From JBGTCY01 sp041748615 (GTDB taxonomy: Bacteria > Bacteroidota > Bacteroidia > Chitinophagales > CAIOSU01): a DNA stretch of 43,070 bases. Positions 6,500-14,503 of this stretch are shown here, one piece after another (positions within the stretch are counted from its first letter, which is position 1; every line of letters starts with the position of its first letter). The stretch spans positions 1 through 43,070 of the forward strand of contig JBGTCY010000145.1 of the NCBI GenBank assembly GCA_041748615.1, given 5' to 3'. Made by a program: the position numbers and the translations under genes. The notes under the pieces were generated by a model. It saw nothing but the letters and a program-made list of their open reading frames with translations, was not told the DNA's origin and searched no databases.

Positions 6500-7672
6500 T
6501 TAATTTTCTGTTTTTGAATGTTTAAAAATCATTCCGCTTCTGAGTAGCAACGTAAGCATGAGTGGATACGCGGCAACATGAATCTGTTGCGGGAAAAAGG
6601 ACAAACTGCCCGCGATGGCGAATGTCGTGATGGCAATTGTTATGAAAGAATAGTAACGATGCAAGAGCTTTAGTTTTTTAAACGGCAGCAAGAGCGCGAA
6701 GAGCAGGTGGGTCGGCAATGCCCATAGTAAATTATAATTGCGGGCGGCATGATGGTCAGAGAAAAAGGAGATTTGTGCGATGATTACACCCATCAGTCCA
6801 ATCAGAAAAAAAAGTATCACATCAGGCAGCACGGAATATTTTTTTTTGCTCAAGTTGATGCAAGTCAGCGCGAGGAAAAAAATAAAGATGCACCAAAATA
6901 ATATTGATGGAGTCAGAAAACCTTTTGTTTCATTTTCCGGGATAGCCGTGTAAATTGTTCTTGATTCTTTTATCAATGGAATCATCGAATCCGCTTCGGG
7001 TAAATATGCATTTTGAAATGCCGATTGCAGAAAATCGGGCAGGAACATGTATTGATAAGGATGCGCTTTCACGTCAATCGTGGAACTGAGCGCGAGGTCA
7101 ATGCCGAGGTCGCCCCACGGTTGCGGTTCGAGGTACAAATCCATCAGTTGGCGAAAAGAGTAAACCTGTGTGATGTGGGCGGAGTCAAACACCACATTGC
7201 CTTCCAGAACTTTATTCACAATGTCGCGAATGCGGGTCGCGCAGTTATCATAAATGTAATCATAGCGGTAGTTGCGGTTTTCGGGCAAATAATTTTCTTC
7301 CAGCATTTCAAACAACGCCTGCTTTTGCGGAAGCGTGAGGTTCAGCACATCTTCATAGACCGAGCGATTATCATACATGTATGAGCCGATGAAATAGCGC
7401 GTTGGCGCAATGCTCAGCATGTAATATTGTCTGCCTTGCGCGAAGTTGAGATAGAAGTTGGGTTGATTAAAATCGAACGTGCCGTAATTATATGTTTTGT
7501 CAAGACCAAGCACGGGGTCGCTCACACGCAAGGCTGTGTGACCGAAAGCTTCATACAACGCTTTACCCGGTGAACAAGTCAACAGGCTGATTTTTGCTTC
7601 CTCAGACAGTTGTGGAGACGCGCCAAGTTGAAGCGCGAAAAAAAATAAAATGCAGGATAAAAAAATTTTCAT
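6500..7672 (-). CDS. DUF4105 (Lnb N-terminal periplasmic domain) membrane protein
   Basis: The 390-residue protein starts with a signal-like helix (MKIFLSCILFFFALQLG). Its periplasmic N-terminal half carries DUF4105 landmarks: ALYEAFGHTALRVSD with His45, NYGTFDF, and YIYDNCATRIRD with an Asn-Cys pair near residues 142-143. This His/Cys arrangement recalls papain-like (NlpC/P60-like) catalytic sites and the N-terminal domain of Lnb lipoprotein acyltransferases, but activity is unproven. The C-terminal third has about four or five transmembrane helices. I chose the ATG at 7672 because the signal peptide follows directly; upstream codons to 7729 are open but would bury it. The gene lies just downstream of the MsbA-like exporter and is probably cotranscribed with it. 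Confidence 0.85.
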   Translation of the reverse strand: MKIFLSCILFFFALQLGASPQLSEEAKISLLTCSPGKALYEAFGHTALRVSDPVLGLDKTYNYGTFDFNQPNFYLNFAQGRQYYMLSIAPTRYFIGSYMYDNRSVYEDVLNLTLPQKQALFEMLEENYLPENRNYRYDYIYDNCATRIRDIVNKVLEGNVVFDSAHITQVYSFRQLMDLYLEPQPWGDLGIDLALSSTIDVKAHPYQYMFLPDFLQSAFQNAYLPEADSMIPLIKESRTIYTAIPENETKGFLTPSILFWCIFIFFLALTCINLSKKKYSVLPDVILFFLIGLMGVIIAQISFFSDHHAARNYNLLWALPTHLLFALLLPFKKLKLLHRYYSFITIAITTFAIAGSLSFFPQQIHVAAYPLMLTLLLRSGMIFKHSKTEN

Positions 7673-7729
7673 CAGACGGTAAAGAATTTGAAAAATAAGG
7701 GTAAAATTCAGTTGATTCGTCAGAATCAA

Positions 7730-9568
7730 CTAAAACGCCTGCAAATCAACCAACCTGCGATACGCTCCGTTTTGCGCCATCAATCCGATATGATTGCCTT
7801 TTTCGATGATACGACCTTCCTGCAACACTGCAATCTCATCGGCATATTGAATGGTGGATAGGCGGTGCGCAATTACGATGGAGGTGCGGTTTGCCATGAG
7901 TTTGTAAATGGCATCCTGCACCAACTTTTCACTTTCGGTGTCTAACGAAGAGGTGGCTTCATCCAGAATGAGGATGGGCGGGTCGTTGAGGATGGCGCGG
8001 GCAATGGTGAGCCGCTGGCGTTCGCCTCCGCTCATTTTCACTCCCCGGTCGCCAATGATTGTTTCATAGCCGTTTTCCATTTTGATGATGAAGTCATGCG
8101 CGTTGGCAATTTTTGCCGCGCGGATAATTTCATCGCGCGAAGCATTATTCATACCAAACGCGATGTTGTGATATACGGTATCATTAAACAAGATGGACTC
8201 CTGCGTTACCACCCCCATCAGCTTGCGCAAATCCTGAATGCGATAGTCTTTGATGCTGATGCCGTCAATCAGAATCTCTCCATCCACCGGGTCGTAAAAG
8301 CGGGGGATTAAATCCACCAACGATGTTTTACCCGCGCCCGACTGTCCGACCAGCGCAACCATTTTTCCTTTTTTCACCGTGAGGTTGATGTTTTGCAACA
8401 CGCGCTTATCATCATAATTGTAATAGGCGAAAGCCACCTCCCGGAACTCGATTTGATGATTGAAAGCGGTGATGGTTTTCGCATCCGGTTTTTCAATGAT
8501 GCGAATGTCGGCATCGAGAATATTATTGATGCGCTCCACAGATGCAAGTCCTTTCTGAATGTTGTAATACGCGGATGAAAAACTTTTTGCCGGGGGAATC
8601 AACTGTGAAAAAATCACCATGAAGCCGATGAAAGTTTCCGCTTCCAACGCATGTGCGGGGTCGAGCACCAACCTGCCGCCAAACCACAAGACAATCACCA
8701 CGATGATGATGCCCATGAATTCTGAAAACGGAGAAGAGAGGTCGCGTCTGCGCAACGCGCGCGTCATGATTTTGAAATAAGACGCGTTCACTTCGTTGAA
8801 CTTATCCAACTGATATTTTTCCGCAGTGAACGCTTTTACAATGCGGATGCCCGAAAGCGATTCTTCCACCACTGAAATCATTTCCCCCAGCTTGCCCTGC
8901 GCTTTTGAGGATGCTTTTTTGAGGCTCCTTCCAATTCTGCCGATGATGAGCGCGGTGAGCAGAATCATCACTAATACAAACAGTGTCAACTGCGGACTCA
9001 TGTATAACATCGCACTGAGGAATACGAGAATGGTCACCGGCTCTTTGAACGCGATTTCCAGGGTGCTGATGATGCCGTATTCAATCTCCTGCACATCCAC
9101 AGTCATTTTCGAAAGCAGGTCGCCTTTTCTTTCTTTGGAAAAAAAAGACACCGGGAGCGTCAGCAGTTTCTCAAACAATTTTGAACGGATGTCTTTCACC
9201 GCACCGGTACGCAGCGTAGCGAGCACATACAGCGCGAGATAGCGAAACAGGTTTTTCAGAAAAAAAATCACCGCTACCAAAACACAAAGGGAAATCAATG
9301 CTTGCATTTTTCCTTGTTCCACAATGATTTTGGTGAAATGATGATTAAACGATTCAATGAAAAAACCTACAGCCGGTCTGAAATCAGGCAAGGGCGGAAT
9401 TTCAGAATCCGCGCTCACGCCCTTATCGAACAGCAGGCTCAGAAAAGGAATAATCATGGCGATGGAGACCAATGAAAAAAGCGCGGTGAGCAGGTTGAAG
9501 AAAATATTCAGCAGCGCGAGCCAGCGATAGTTGCCGACATAACCAAGGATGCGCAAAAAGTTTTTCAT
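7730..9568 (-). CDS. ABC transporter, fused permease and ATPase, MsbA-like exporter
   Basis: A 612-residue half-transporter: six transmembrane helices (residues 15-325) followed by a nucleotide-binding domain. Walker A is GQSGAGKT (408-415), the Q-loop lies in VVTQESILFND, the ABC signature is MSGGERQ (512-518), Walker B is ILILDE (532-537) and the switch histidine is in IAHRLS (His568). It would act as a homodimer. Type I exporters of this kind flip lipid A/LPS precursors (MsbA) or export drugs; substrate cannot be read from sequence, though a single chromosomal copy beside envelope genes makes a lipid role plausible. A TATCTTTG element lies 11 bp upstream of the start. Confidence 0.92.
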   Translation of the reverse strand: MKNFLRILGYVGNYRWLALLNIFFNLLTALFSLVSIAMIIPFLSLLFDKGVSADSEIPPLPDFRPAVGFFIESFNHHFTKIIVEQGKMQALISLCVLVAVIFFLKNLFRYLALYVLATLRTGAVKDIRSKLFEKLLTLPVSFFSKERKGDLLSKMTVDVQEIEYGIISTLEIAFKEPVTILVFLSAMLYMSPQLTLFVLVMILLTALIIGRIGRSLKKASSKAQGKLGEMISVVEESLSGIRIVKAFTAEKYQLDKFNEVNASYFKIMTRALRRRDLSSPFSEFMGIIIVVIVLWFGGRLVLDPAHALEAETFIGFMVIFSQLIPPAKSFSSAYYNIQKGLASVERINNILDADIRIIEKPDAKTITAFNHQIEFREVAFAYYNYDDKRVLQNINLTVKKGKMVALVGQSGAGKTSLVDLIPRFYDPVDGEILIDGISIKDYRIQDLRKLMGVVTQESILFNDTVYHNIAFGMNNASRDEIIRAAKIANAHDFIIKMENGYETIIGDRGVKMSGGERQRLTIARAILNDPPILILDEATSSLDTESEKLVQDAIYKLMANRTSIVIAHRLSTIQYADEIAVLQEGRIIEKGNHIGLMAQNGAYRRLVDLQAF

Positions 9569-9869
9569 ACAGTGAAAACAAAGATATTGAATTAGTTGGG
9601 AGGCGTATCATCGAAAGCAATGAGGTGCATGAATTATTGCAGATTTTACCATTTTATTCTAATGGGGACGAGGGACGGGTGTCGAGGGGCGGCTACAAAG
9701 TTTTTTGACAACGCAAGTGCAATTTGCCCTGTACCATTAGGAGGCGTTTCACTGAAAGCTATGAATCATGAATATATTTTATTTTTCGACTTCGGTTATT
9801 TTGATATTTTCCCAATCCCGTATCATTCTCTTAATTTTATTTTTTTCCCGCCTCAAAAAAATTAAGTTC
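9569..9869. other. Intergenic region with a pair of 25-bp direct repeats
   Basis: Divergent region between the ABC exporter and rbfA. GGAGGCGTATCATCGAAAGC with ATGA-like ending (9599-9623) recurs as GGAGGCGTTTCACTGAAAGC with the same ending (9740-9764), 141 bp apart with four differences. No gene is supported between them; an open frame running into rbfA from 9768 lacks family similarity. Confidence 0.5.
9579..9586 (-). promoter_or_regulatory. Candidate -7 element for the ABC exporter gene
   Basis: On the minus strand TATCTTTG matches TAnnTTTG exactly and is identical to the octamer in front of rplM. No good -33 TTG is found at 17-23 nt. Transcription from here would give an almost leaderless mRNA. 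Confidence 0.4.
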
Positions 9870-10223
9870 ATGTCGTCAAGAAGACAGCAAAAAGTAGCCG
9901 GATTGATTTCGGAATCGCTCAATGAAATTTTTCAGAAACACGGCATTTCCTATTACAGCAACGCGTTTGTCACCATCACGGAGGTTACACTTTCTCCTGA
10001 TTTGCTGGTGGCGAAAGTGTATGTGAGCATCTACAATGTTCCCGACAAACAGAAAAGTCTCAATGACTTGGTTTCCAACACGAATGAAATTCGCAAACAT
10101 CTCGGCAATCAACTCCGTTTTCACCTGCGCAGAATTCCTGAGTTACTGTTTTTTTTAGATGAATCCATCGAAAACGCCATCCGCATCAATGAGTTGCTGA
10201 AAGACATAAAAAAAGAGCAGTGA
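9870..10223 (+). CDS. rbfA: 30S ribosome-binding factor A
   Basis: RbfA binds the 30S subunit during late maturation of the 16S 5' end. The 117-residue product starts MSSRRQQKVAGLISESLNEI, the family's first helix, and shows the KH-type core: ITEVTLSPDLLVAKVYVSIYN, RKHLGNQLRFHLRRIPELLF and DESIENAIRINELL. A longer in-frame start at 9768 adds 34 hydrophobic residues absent from the family, so I reject it. Its TGA overlaps the GTG of the next gene, implying translational coupling to the LolC/E-like permease. Confidence 0.95.
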   Translation: MSSRRQQKVAGLISESLNEIFQKHGISYYSNAFVTITEVTLSPDLLVAKVYVSIYNVPDKQKSLNDLVSNTNEIRKHLGNQLRFHLRRIPELLFFLDESIENAIRINELLKDIKKEQ

Positions 10224-11452
10224 ACCCACTTGTTTTCACCATTGCTTTCCGGTATCTTTTTTCAAAAAAATCTACCAACGCCATCAATATCATCACGGGT
10301 GTGGCGATGACGGGCATGGCATTCGGCAGCATGGCGCTCATCCTGGTATTGTCGGTGTTCAATGGTTTCGAAGAGTTGGTGTTGTCCCTTTACAAATCAT
10401 TCAATCCCGATATTGTGGTGTCGCCCGCGAAAGGCAAAGTGTTTGTGCTGGATGAAAATACCAAGGCGGAAATCCTCGCTTTTCCCGAAGTGGAAGCAGT
10501 GTCGGGCGTGCTGGAAGAAAACGCCATTCTCAAATATAAAGACTACGAATACATTGCCGTTATCAAAGGCGTGGATGAGAAGTTCACCCAAGTAACCGAA
10601 GTGCGGGAGCGCATGATTGAAGGCGATTTTATTTTAAACCAAGATGGAAAAAATTACACGGTGATGGGCGCAGGCGTGGCGGCATCCTTAGGCGTGAGTC
10701 TTGAAAATATGCTGAATGCAGTTCAGATTTATTTGCCCAAACGCGGAAAAGAAACGCTCTCGTTAGACCCCGCGCAGGCATTCATCCGAAAAAATATTCA
10801 GCCGTCAGGCGTCTTCTCCATCCAACAGGAATTTGACAACAAATACATTTTTGCCCCGCTTTCATTTGTGCGCGAGCTGTTGCAATATGACGATGAGTTT
10901 TCAGCCCTGGAAATTAAACTGTTGCCAAATGCAGATGCTAATGGTGCGGTAAAAAAAATCAGCGGGCTGCTCGGAGAAAATTTTGAAGTGAAAGACCGCT
11001 ACGAACAAAATAAATTTTTGTACCGTGTGATGCGGATGGAAAAATGGGCGGTTTACGCGATTCTCTCGTTAATCCTGATGATTGCCGCTTTTAATATCAT
11101 CGGCTCGCTTTCTATGCTTGTGCTGGAAAAAACGAAAGATATCGCCATCCTGAAAACGATGGGTGCGGACAACGGGATGATACGAACGATTTTCCTGCTT
11201 GAAGGACTGCTCGCTTCGCTGCTTGGCAGTCTCGCGGGAGTAGCGATGGCAGTGTTCTTGTGTTTGATTCAGATTTATTTTGGTGTGATTCAACTGCAAG
11301 GAAGCGGCACTTTTGTGATTGACGCTTACCCGGTGGTGATGCAATGGAGTGATTTCGCGCTTGTAGCAGTCACGGTAATCGTGATTGCCGTTGCAACTTC
11401 CTGGATACCTGCGCAACGGGCGGCAACCGGGCGAATGATTTTTGGGAACTGA
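10220..11452 (+). CDS. LolC/LolE-like ABC transporter permease (FtsX superfamily)
   Basis: The 410-residue protein has the LolC/E/MacB architecture: one N-terminal transmembrane helix (ITGVAMTGMAFGSMALILVL region), a large periplasmic domain (about residues 50-270) and three C-terminal helices with the FtsX-domain signature KTKDIAILKTMGADNGMIRTIF. Partners of this type extract lipoproteins from the inner membrane for delivery to the outer membrane. No LolD ATPase lies nearby, so the ATPase must be encoded elsewhere. It starts at GTG inside the rbfA stop (GTGA). In Bacteroidota a single permease usually stands in for the LolC/LolE pair; LolF-type annotation would also be defensible. Confidence 0.85.
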   Translation: MNPLVFTIAFRYLFSKKSTNAINIITGVAMTGMAFGSMALILVLSVFNGFEELVLSLYKSFNPDIVVSPAKGKVFVLDENTKAEILAFPEVEAVSGVLEENAILKYKDYEYIAVIKGVDEKFTQVTEVRERMIEGDFILNQDGKNYTVMGAGVAASLGVSLENMLNAVQIYLPKRGKETLSLDPAQAFIRKNIQPSGVFSIQQEFDNKYIFAPLSFVRELLQYDDEFSALEIKLLPNADANGAVKKISGLLGENFEVKDRYEQNKFLYRVMRMEKWAVYAILSLILMIAAFNIIGSLSMLVLEKTKDIAILKTMGADNGMIRTIFLLEGLLASLLGSLAGVAMAVFLCLIQIYFGVIQLQGSGTFVIDAYPVVMQWSDFALVAVTVIVIAVATSWIPAQRAATGRMIFGN

Positions 11453-11455
11453 CCG

Positions 11456-11511
11456 TTATACCGACACAACTCAGGTTTTCGAAAAATGAAACTGTAAAAC
11501 ATGCGGTATAA
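11456..11511. terminator. Candidate bidirectional terminator between convergent genes
   Basis: A perfect 8-bp inverted repeat TTATACCG / CGGTATAA encloses a smaller imperfect stem (CAGGTTTTC / GAAACTG). It sits between the convergent permease and epimerase genes. No strong U-tract follows, so termination is inferred mainly from position. The 12-bp palindrome TAAATGCATTTA (11509-11520) overlaps the epimerase stop codon. Confidence 0.45.
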
Positions 11512-11517
11512 ATGCAT

Positions 11518-12525
11518 TTACAAATCCAGCACCGCGAAATCCTTTTTTTCCGAAACACTCTTTTTAAACAAAGCAGCGCTTTCTCTGATGGTATTTGAAA
11601 CTGGCGTGAATGAATACTGGATTGCCGACAACAATTTGCGATTGTCATATTGATATTTAGCGGAAGTAATACTCGCTATTTCAGAAGTATAAACAGGCTC
11701 GCTGCGGGTGATGAATGCTCTTGCCGCGTCAAATATTTTCGCGACAGGCTGCATCCATTTGTTCAATGGGAATGGCGGAGGTTTTACCCCAAGCTGTTTG
11801 GCGACCTGCTCGATTACTTCCCTGAACTCAAGGTTTTCCGCGTTGATGATAAACCGTTCATTGGTGATTTCCGATTCCATCAGTCTGATGAAAATCTTCG
11901 CGGCATCCCGCACATCGAGGTATCCGTTTAAGCCGGTTGGATAAAACGGCTGACCTTTCGCCACTTCTCCAAAGATTCTGACAGAACTATCCGTCCATCT
12001 GCCCGCGCCAATCAAAACAGCAGGGTTGGTAACTATGGCGGGCAATCCTTCGGCAATCCCTCTCCAGATTTCATTTTCACCCAAAAATTTACTTAACCCA
12101 TAGTTATTATCGTGCGTGTTTTTATCAATCTGTAAACTTTCGTCAATCAACAATCTGTCAGCCGGTGAGCCAAAAGCGGAAGTAGAACCTGCATATAATA
12201 ATTTCTGAACTCCGGCAGCGAGGGACACATTTACCACGTTAGCAGCGCCTTCCAGATTTATCTTGAACATTTTTTCGCTGTCGCGCGGATTGAAGGCGAC
12301 AAGCGATGCGAGATGATAAACCTTCGTAACGCCTTCAAAAGCTATTTCCAGAGAAGGAATATCCAAAACATCTCCTTCCACCCATTCCACTTTGTTTGCC
12401 GCTTCCGCGGTGAGCGCGATGTCGCTTGTGGAACGCCTGAGCGCGCGCACCTGAAAACCGTCTCTTACCAAATACCGGATGAGATAGGAACCAAGAAACC
12501 CTGTGCCGCCCGTTACTAAAATCAT
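11518..12525 (-). CDS. NAD(P)-dependent epimerase/dehydratase, extended SDR family
   Basis: The 335-residue protein opens with the Rossmann glycine motif VTGGTGFLGSYL (residues 4-15), followed by the basic RALRRSTSD stretch that favours NADP(H), the GDVLD segment and HLASLVAF. The catalytic Tyr142-x3-Lys146 is in NNYGLSKFLGE, with Ser114 in YAGSTSAFG. Sequence style is closest to dihydroflavonol-4-reductase-like/nucleoside-diphosphate-sugar epimerase members, whose bacterial substrates are mostly unknown. The gene stands alone, convergent with the LolC/E-like permease. Confidence 0.85.
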   Translation of the reverse strand: MILVTGGTGFLGSYLIRYLVRDGFQVRALRRSTSDIALTAEAANKVEWVEGDVLDIPSLEIAFEGVTKVYHLASLVAFNPRDSEKMFKINLEGAANVVNVSLAAGVQKLLYAGSTSAFGSPADRLLIDESLQIDKNTHDNNYGLSKFLGENEIWRGIAEGLPAIVTNPAVLIGAGRWTDSSVRIFGEVAKGQPFYPTGLNGYLDVRDAAKIFIRLMESEITNERFIINAENLEFREVIEQVAKQLGVKPPPFPLNKWMQPVAKIFDAARAFITRSEPVYTSEIASITSAKYQYDNRKLLSAIQYSFTPVSNTIRESAALFKKSVSEKKDFAVLDL

Positions 12526-12601
12526 GCGCTAAAGATAACAGGTGAATTCTTTATGATGAAAATGTCTTTTCTCATTAGGGGAAAGTCGAAATTGAAGATT
12601 A

Positions 12602-12629
12602 TTAGACTTTAGATTTTTAGATGTTAGAT
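12602..12629. repeat. Heptad array (TTTAGAC type)
   Basis: TTAGAC, TTTAGAT, TTTTAGAT, GTTAGAT in tandem; spacing is 7 bp except for one 8-bp unit. Intergenic, upstream of the epimerase gene. Confidence 0.6.
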
Positions 12630-12715
12630 AAATGAATACTTTTTCGATGAGCTAAAGGGTAGTTCAAAAAGTGCTCTTTTTAATTGCCTTATCCCTTCAT
12701 AACTGTCCTAAATAA

Positions 12716-12747
12716 AAAAAGAGGAACCCTTTCGGATTCCTCTTTTT
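12716..12747 (-). terminator. Rho-independent terminator of the surface-lipoprotein gene
   Basis: A 14-bp stem with a single mismatch (AAAAAGAGGAACCC / GGATTCCTCTTTTT) around a TTTC loop lies 24 bp downstream of the stop codon on the minus strand. The A-tract on the left becomes a U-tract in the minus-strand transcript. This is the clearest intrinsic terminator in the window. Confidence 0.85.
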
Positions 12748-12770
12748 CTTTTTTTGAAAAGTTTAAAAAA

Positions 12771-14306
12771 TTATGGGAGGTAATATTGTTTAGTGCTGGG
12801 TTGCCATTCAGCCCATCCTGTGGTCCAGTCGGTAGTTCCGAAAGCGCCTCTGAAAGGTACTTGCTGAAAGTCATTCGGCATTGCAGAAAAGCTGGAACCG
12901 CTCAACAAAGGCGAGCCGCTTGAAGGCAATACATTGGGTGTACCCAATTCAAACATACTGGGGTCAATCCCCGCATCCTGCCATTTGTTTAAGATTTGAT
13001 TGCCATTTGCCAGAAACCAGGCTTTTTGGCTTTGTCCGCCAATAGAAGCTGTATCTGGAAAGTCAACGCCTCTCGGTGGATTAGGATGTTGTTTTCCGGT
13101 TGGAACACCATTCACGGTATCAATGCCTACAGTTGTGTTGACATACATTGTTCCTGCACCGCCAAAACCGTTACCGCCCCAGTTTTCAACAGCCGCAAGG
13201 ATATTGTTTTTCAATACCAATTCCCCATTCGCAGCATTGGTTTGTGTGTTGCTGCCCTGAATGAAAAAACCAGCCGGATAACCTGTAAAGAAAGAATTGT
13301 GAATTTTTATTTTATTGTTTCTTCTCAGGTGACCGGCATTTTGATAGTCTGTGTTAATCGCAGTTTCACGGTTCGCTTTTGGTCCAATGCAAGTGATGTT
13401 TGAGAAAGTTCCTGAAGTGAAAGGAGAAGCATTCGTACCGGAGCCGTCATTATCCACTTCAAAACCATTTGAACCCGATTGGTCGGCAAGGCTGCGGTCT
13501 TTAATGGAGAGACCGAATTGTACATTTCCGCTATAGCCAAAGTCAACATCCCAATCATCATCGAGACTACGGTACGCAATCAAATATTTGCCATTCACTG
13601 TACCACCAAACCATTCAAACGCATCATCCAAGCCATAAGAACACATGACATACTCAATGACGGTTCCGTTTCCTACGCTGCCCATCGTCAGCGAGTTTAC
13701 TTCCTGGTTAGGGTTAATTGGAACGCCCGCGTATTCAATCCGTAAATATTTAATAACCCCGGAGTTATCATCTTCAATCGGTGAAGTGCCTCCGCCATTG
13801 TAGCCGCCATAGTTGCCTTCCAACTCAAACACACCACCTGAGCGGTTGTTGCTGGCGCGACCACAGATGACCAAGCCACCCCAGTCACCGGGCTCTTTCA
13901 AGCCGGGACCTCTTTCGGAAGTCATGATAATCGGTTTGTTTTGTTCGCCTTCTGCATATAATTTGCTGCCGCGTTGAACTACTAAGGTACCTTTGGTAGC
14001 CCGGTCACCGATAATTAACGTACCGGCTTGAATTCTCAGGGTACCAAACTGCTGACCGTTGTTGCCGGTGCCATCATCCACACCTACTCTTACGAAACCT
14101 CTCAGTTTGTAAATCGTGTCGGCTGACCAGGTTACATCACCAACAATATTGCCTTCTACTATTTTGATGATTTTGTTTGTGTTGTCATCATCATCATCGT
14201 CATTATCATCTTTTTTGCAGGAAGATAAAGACACGCTCATCACGGTAATTGCCAAAAGCAAGAGCTTACCGCTTTTTTTCAGGAATTCGAATTTCATTTT
14301 TTTCAT
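12771..14306 (-). CDS. Surface-exposed lipoprotein, predicted parallel beta-helix
   Basis: The 511-residue product has a type II signal peptide with lipobox LSSC (Cys30), immediately followed by KKDDNDDDDDD, an acidic stretch that resembles the Bacteroidota lipoprotein export signal for the cell surface. The body is rich in short repeating strands such as GTLRIQAGTLIIGDRATKG, WGGLVICGRAS, VIKYLRIEYAG and ALNEW-like aromatic turns (DDAFEWFGGTVNGKYLIAY), typical of right-handed beta-helix proteins. Related proteins are abundant in this phylum and lack known function. It has its own terminator (12716-12747), and a near-palindrome lies upstream at 14373-14399. Confidence 0.75.
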   Translation of the reverse strand: MKKMKFEFLKKSGKLLLLAITVMSVSLSSCKKDDNDDDDDDNTNKIIKIVEGNIVGDVTWSADTIYKLRGFVRVGVDDGTGNNGQQFGTLRIQAGTLIIGDRATKGTLVVQRGSKLYAEGEQNKPIIMTSERGPGLKEPGDWGGLVICGRASNNRSGGVFELEGNYGGYNGGGTSPIEDDNSGVIKYLRIEYAGVPINPNQEVNSLTMGSVGNGTVIEYVMCSYGLDDAFEWFGGTVNGKYLIAYRSLDDDWDVDFGYSGNVQFGLSIKDRSLADQSGSNGFEVDNDGSGTNASPFTSGTFSNITCIGPKANRETAINTDYQNAGHLRRNNKIKIHNSFFTGYPAGFFIQGSNTQTNAANGELVLKNNILAAVENWGGNGFGGAGTMYVNTTVGIDTVNGVPTGKQHPNPPRGVDFPDTASIGGQSQKAWFLANGNQILNKWQDAGIDPSMFELGTPNVLPSSGSPLLSGSSFSAMPNDFQQVPFRGAFGTTDWTTGWAEWQPSTKQYYLP

Positions 14307-14372
14307 GTTTAGTTTTTTTTAAGGGGTTATTGCGGTGCAAAAAGAGAGGTTTGATAACAACTGTCTATTAAT

Positions 14373-14399
14373 CCCGTGTTAAATAATTATTAAACAGGG
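14373..14399. promoter_or_regulatory. AT-rich near-palindrome between asnS and the lipoprotein gene
   Basis: CCCGTGTTAAATAA is followed by TTATTAAACAGGG, an almost complete inverted repeat with small bulges. It could be the asnS terminator or an operator for the downstream lipoprotein gene, which begins about 67 bp away. Sequence alone does not decide. Confidence 0.4.
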
Positions 14400-14503
14400 T
14401 TGCCGGGGTAGTAAAAGATATGGAATGATGGATCAAAAGGGGAGTGGATTCGGTTGCATTGTTGATAAAATTCAAACCCAACAACAAAAAAAGAAACTGA
14501 AGC

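Noticed and set aside
9768..9869. Longer hydrophobic N-terminus of rbfA
   Set aside because: RbfA is a cytosolic protein that starts at the MSSRRQQK-type helix; the added residues are unlike the family.
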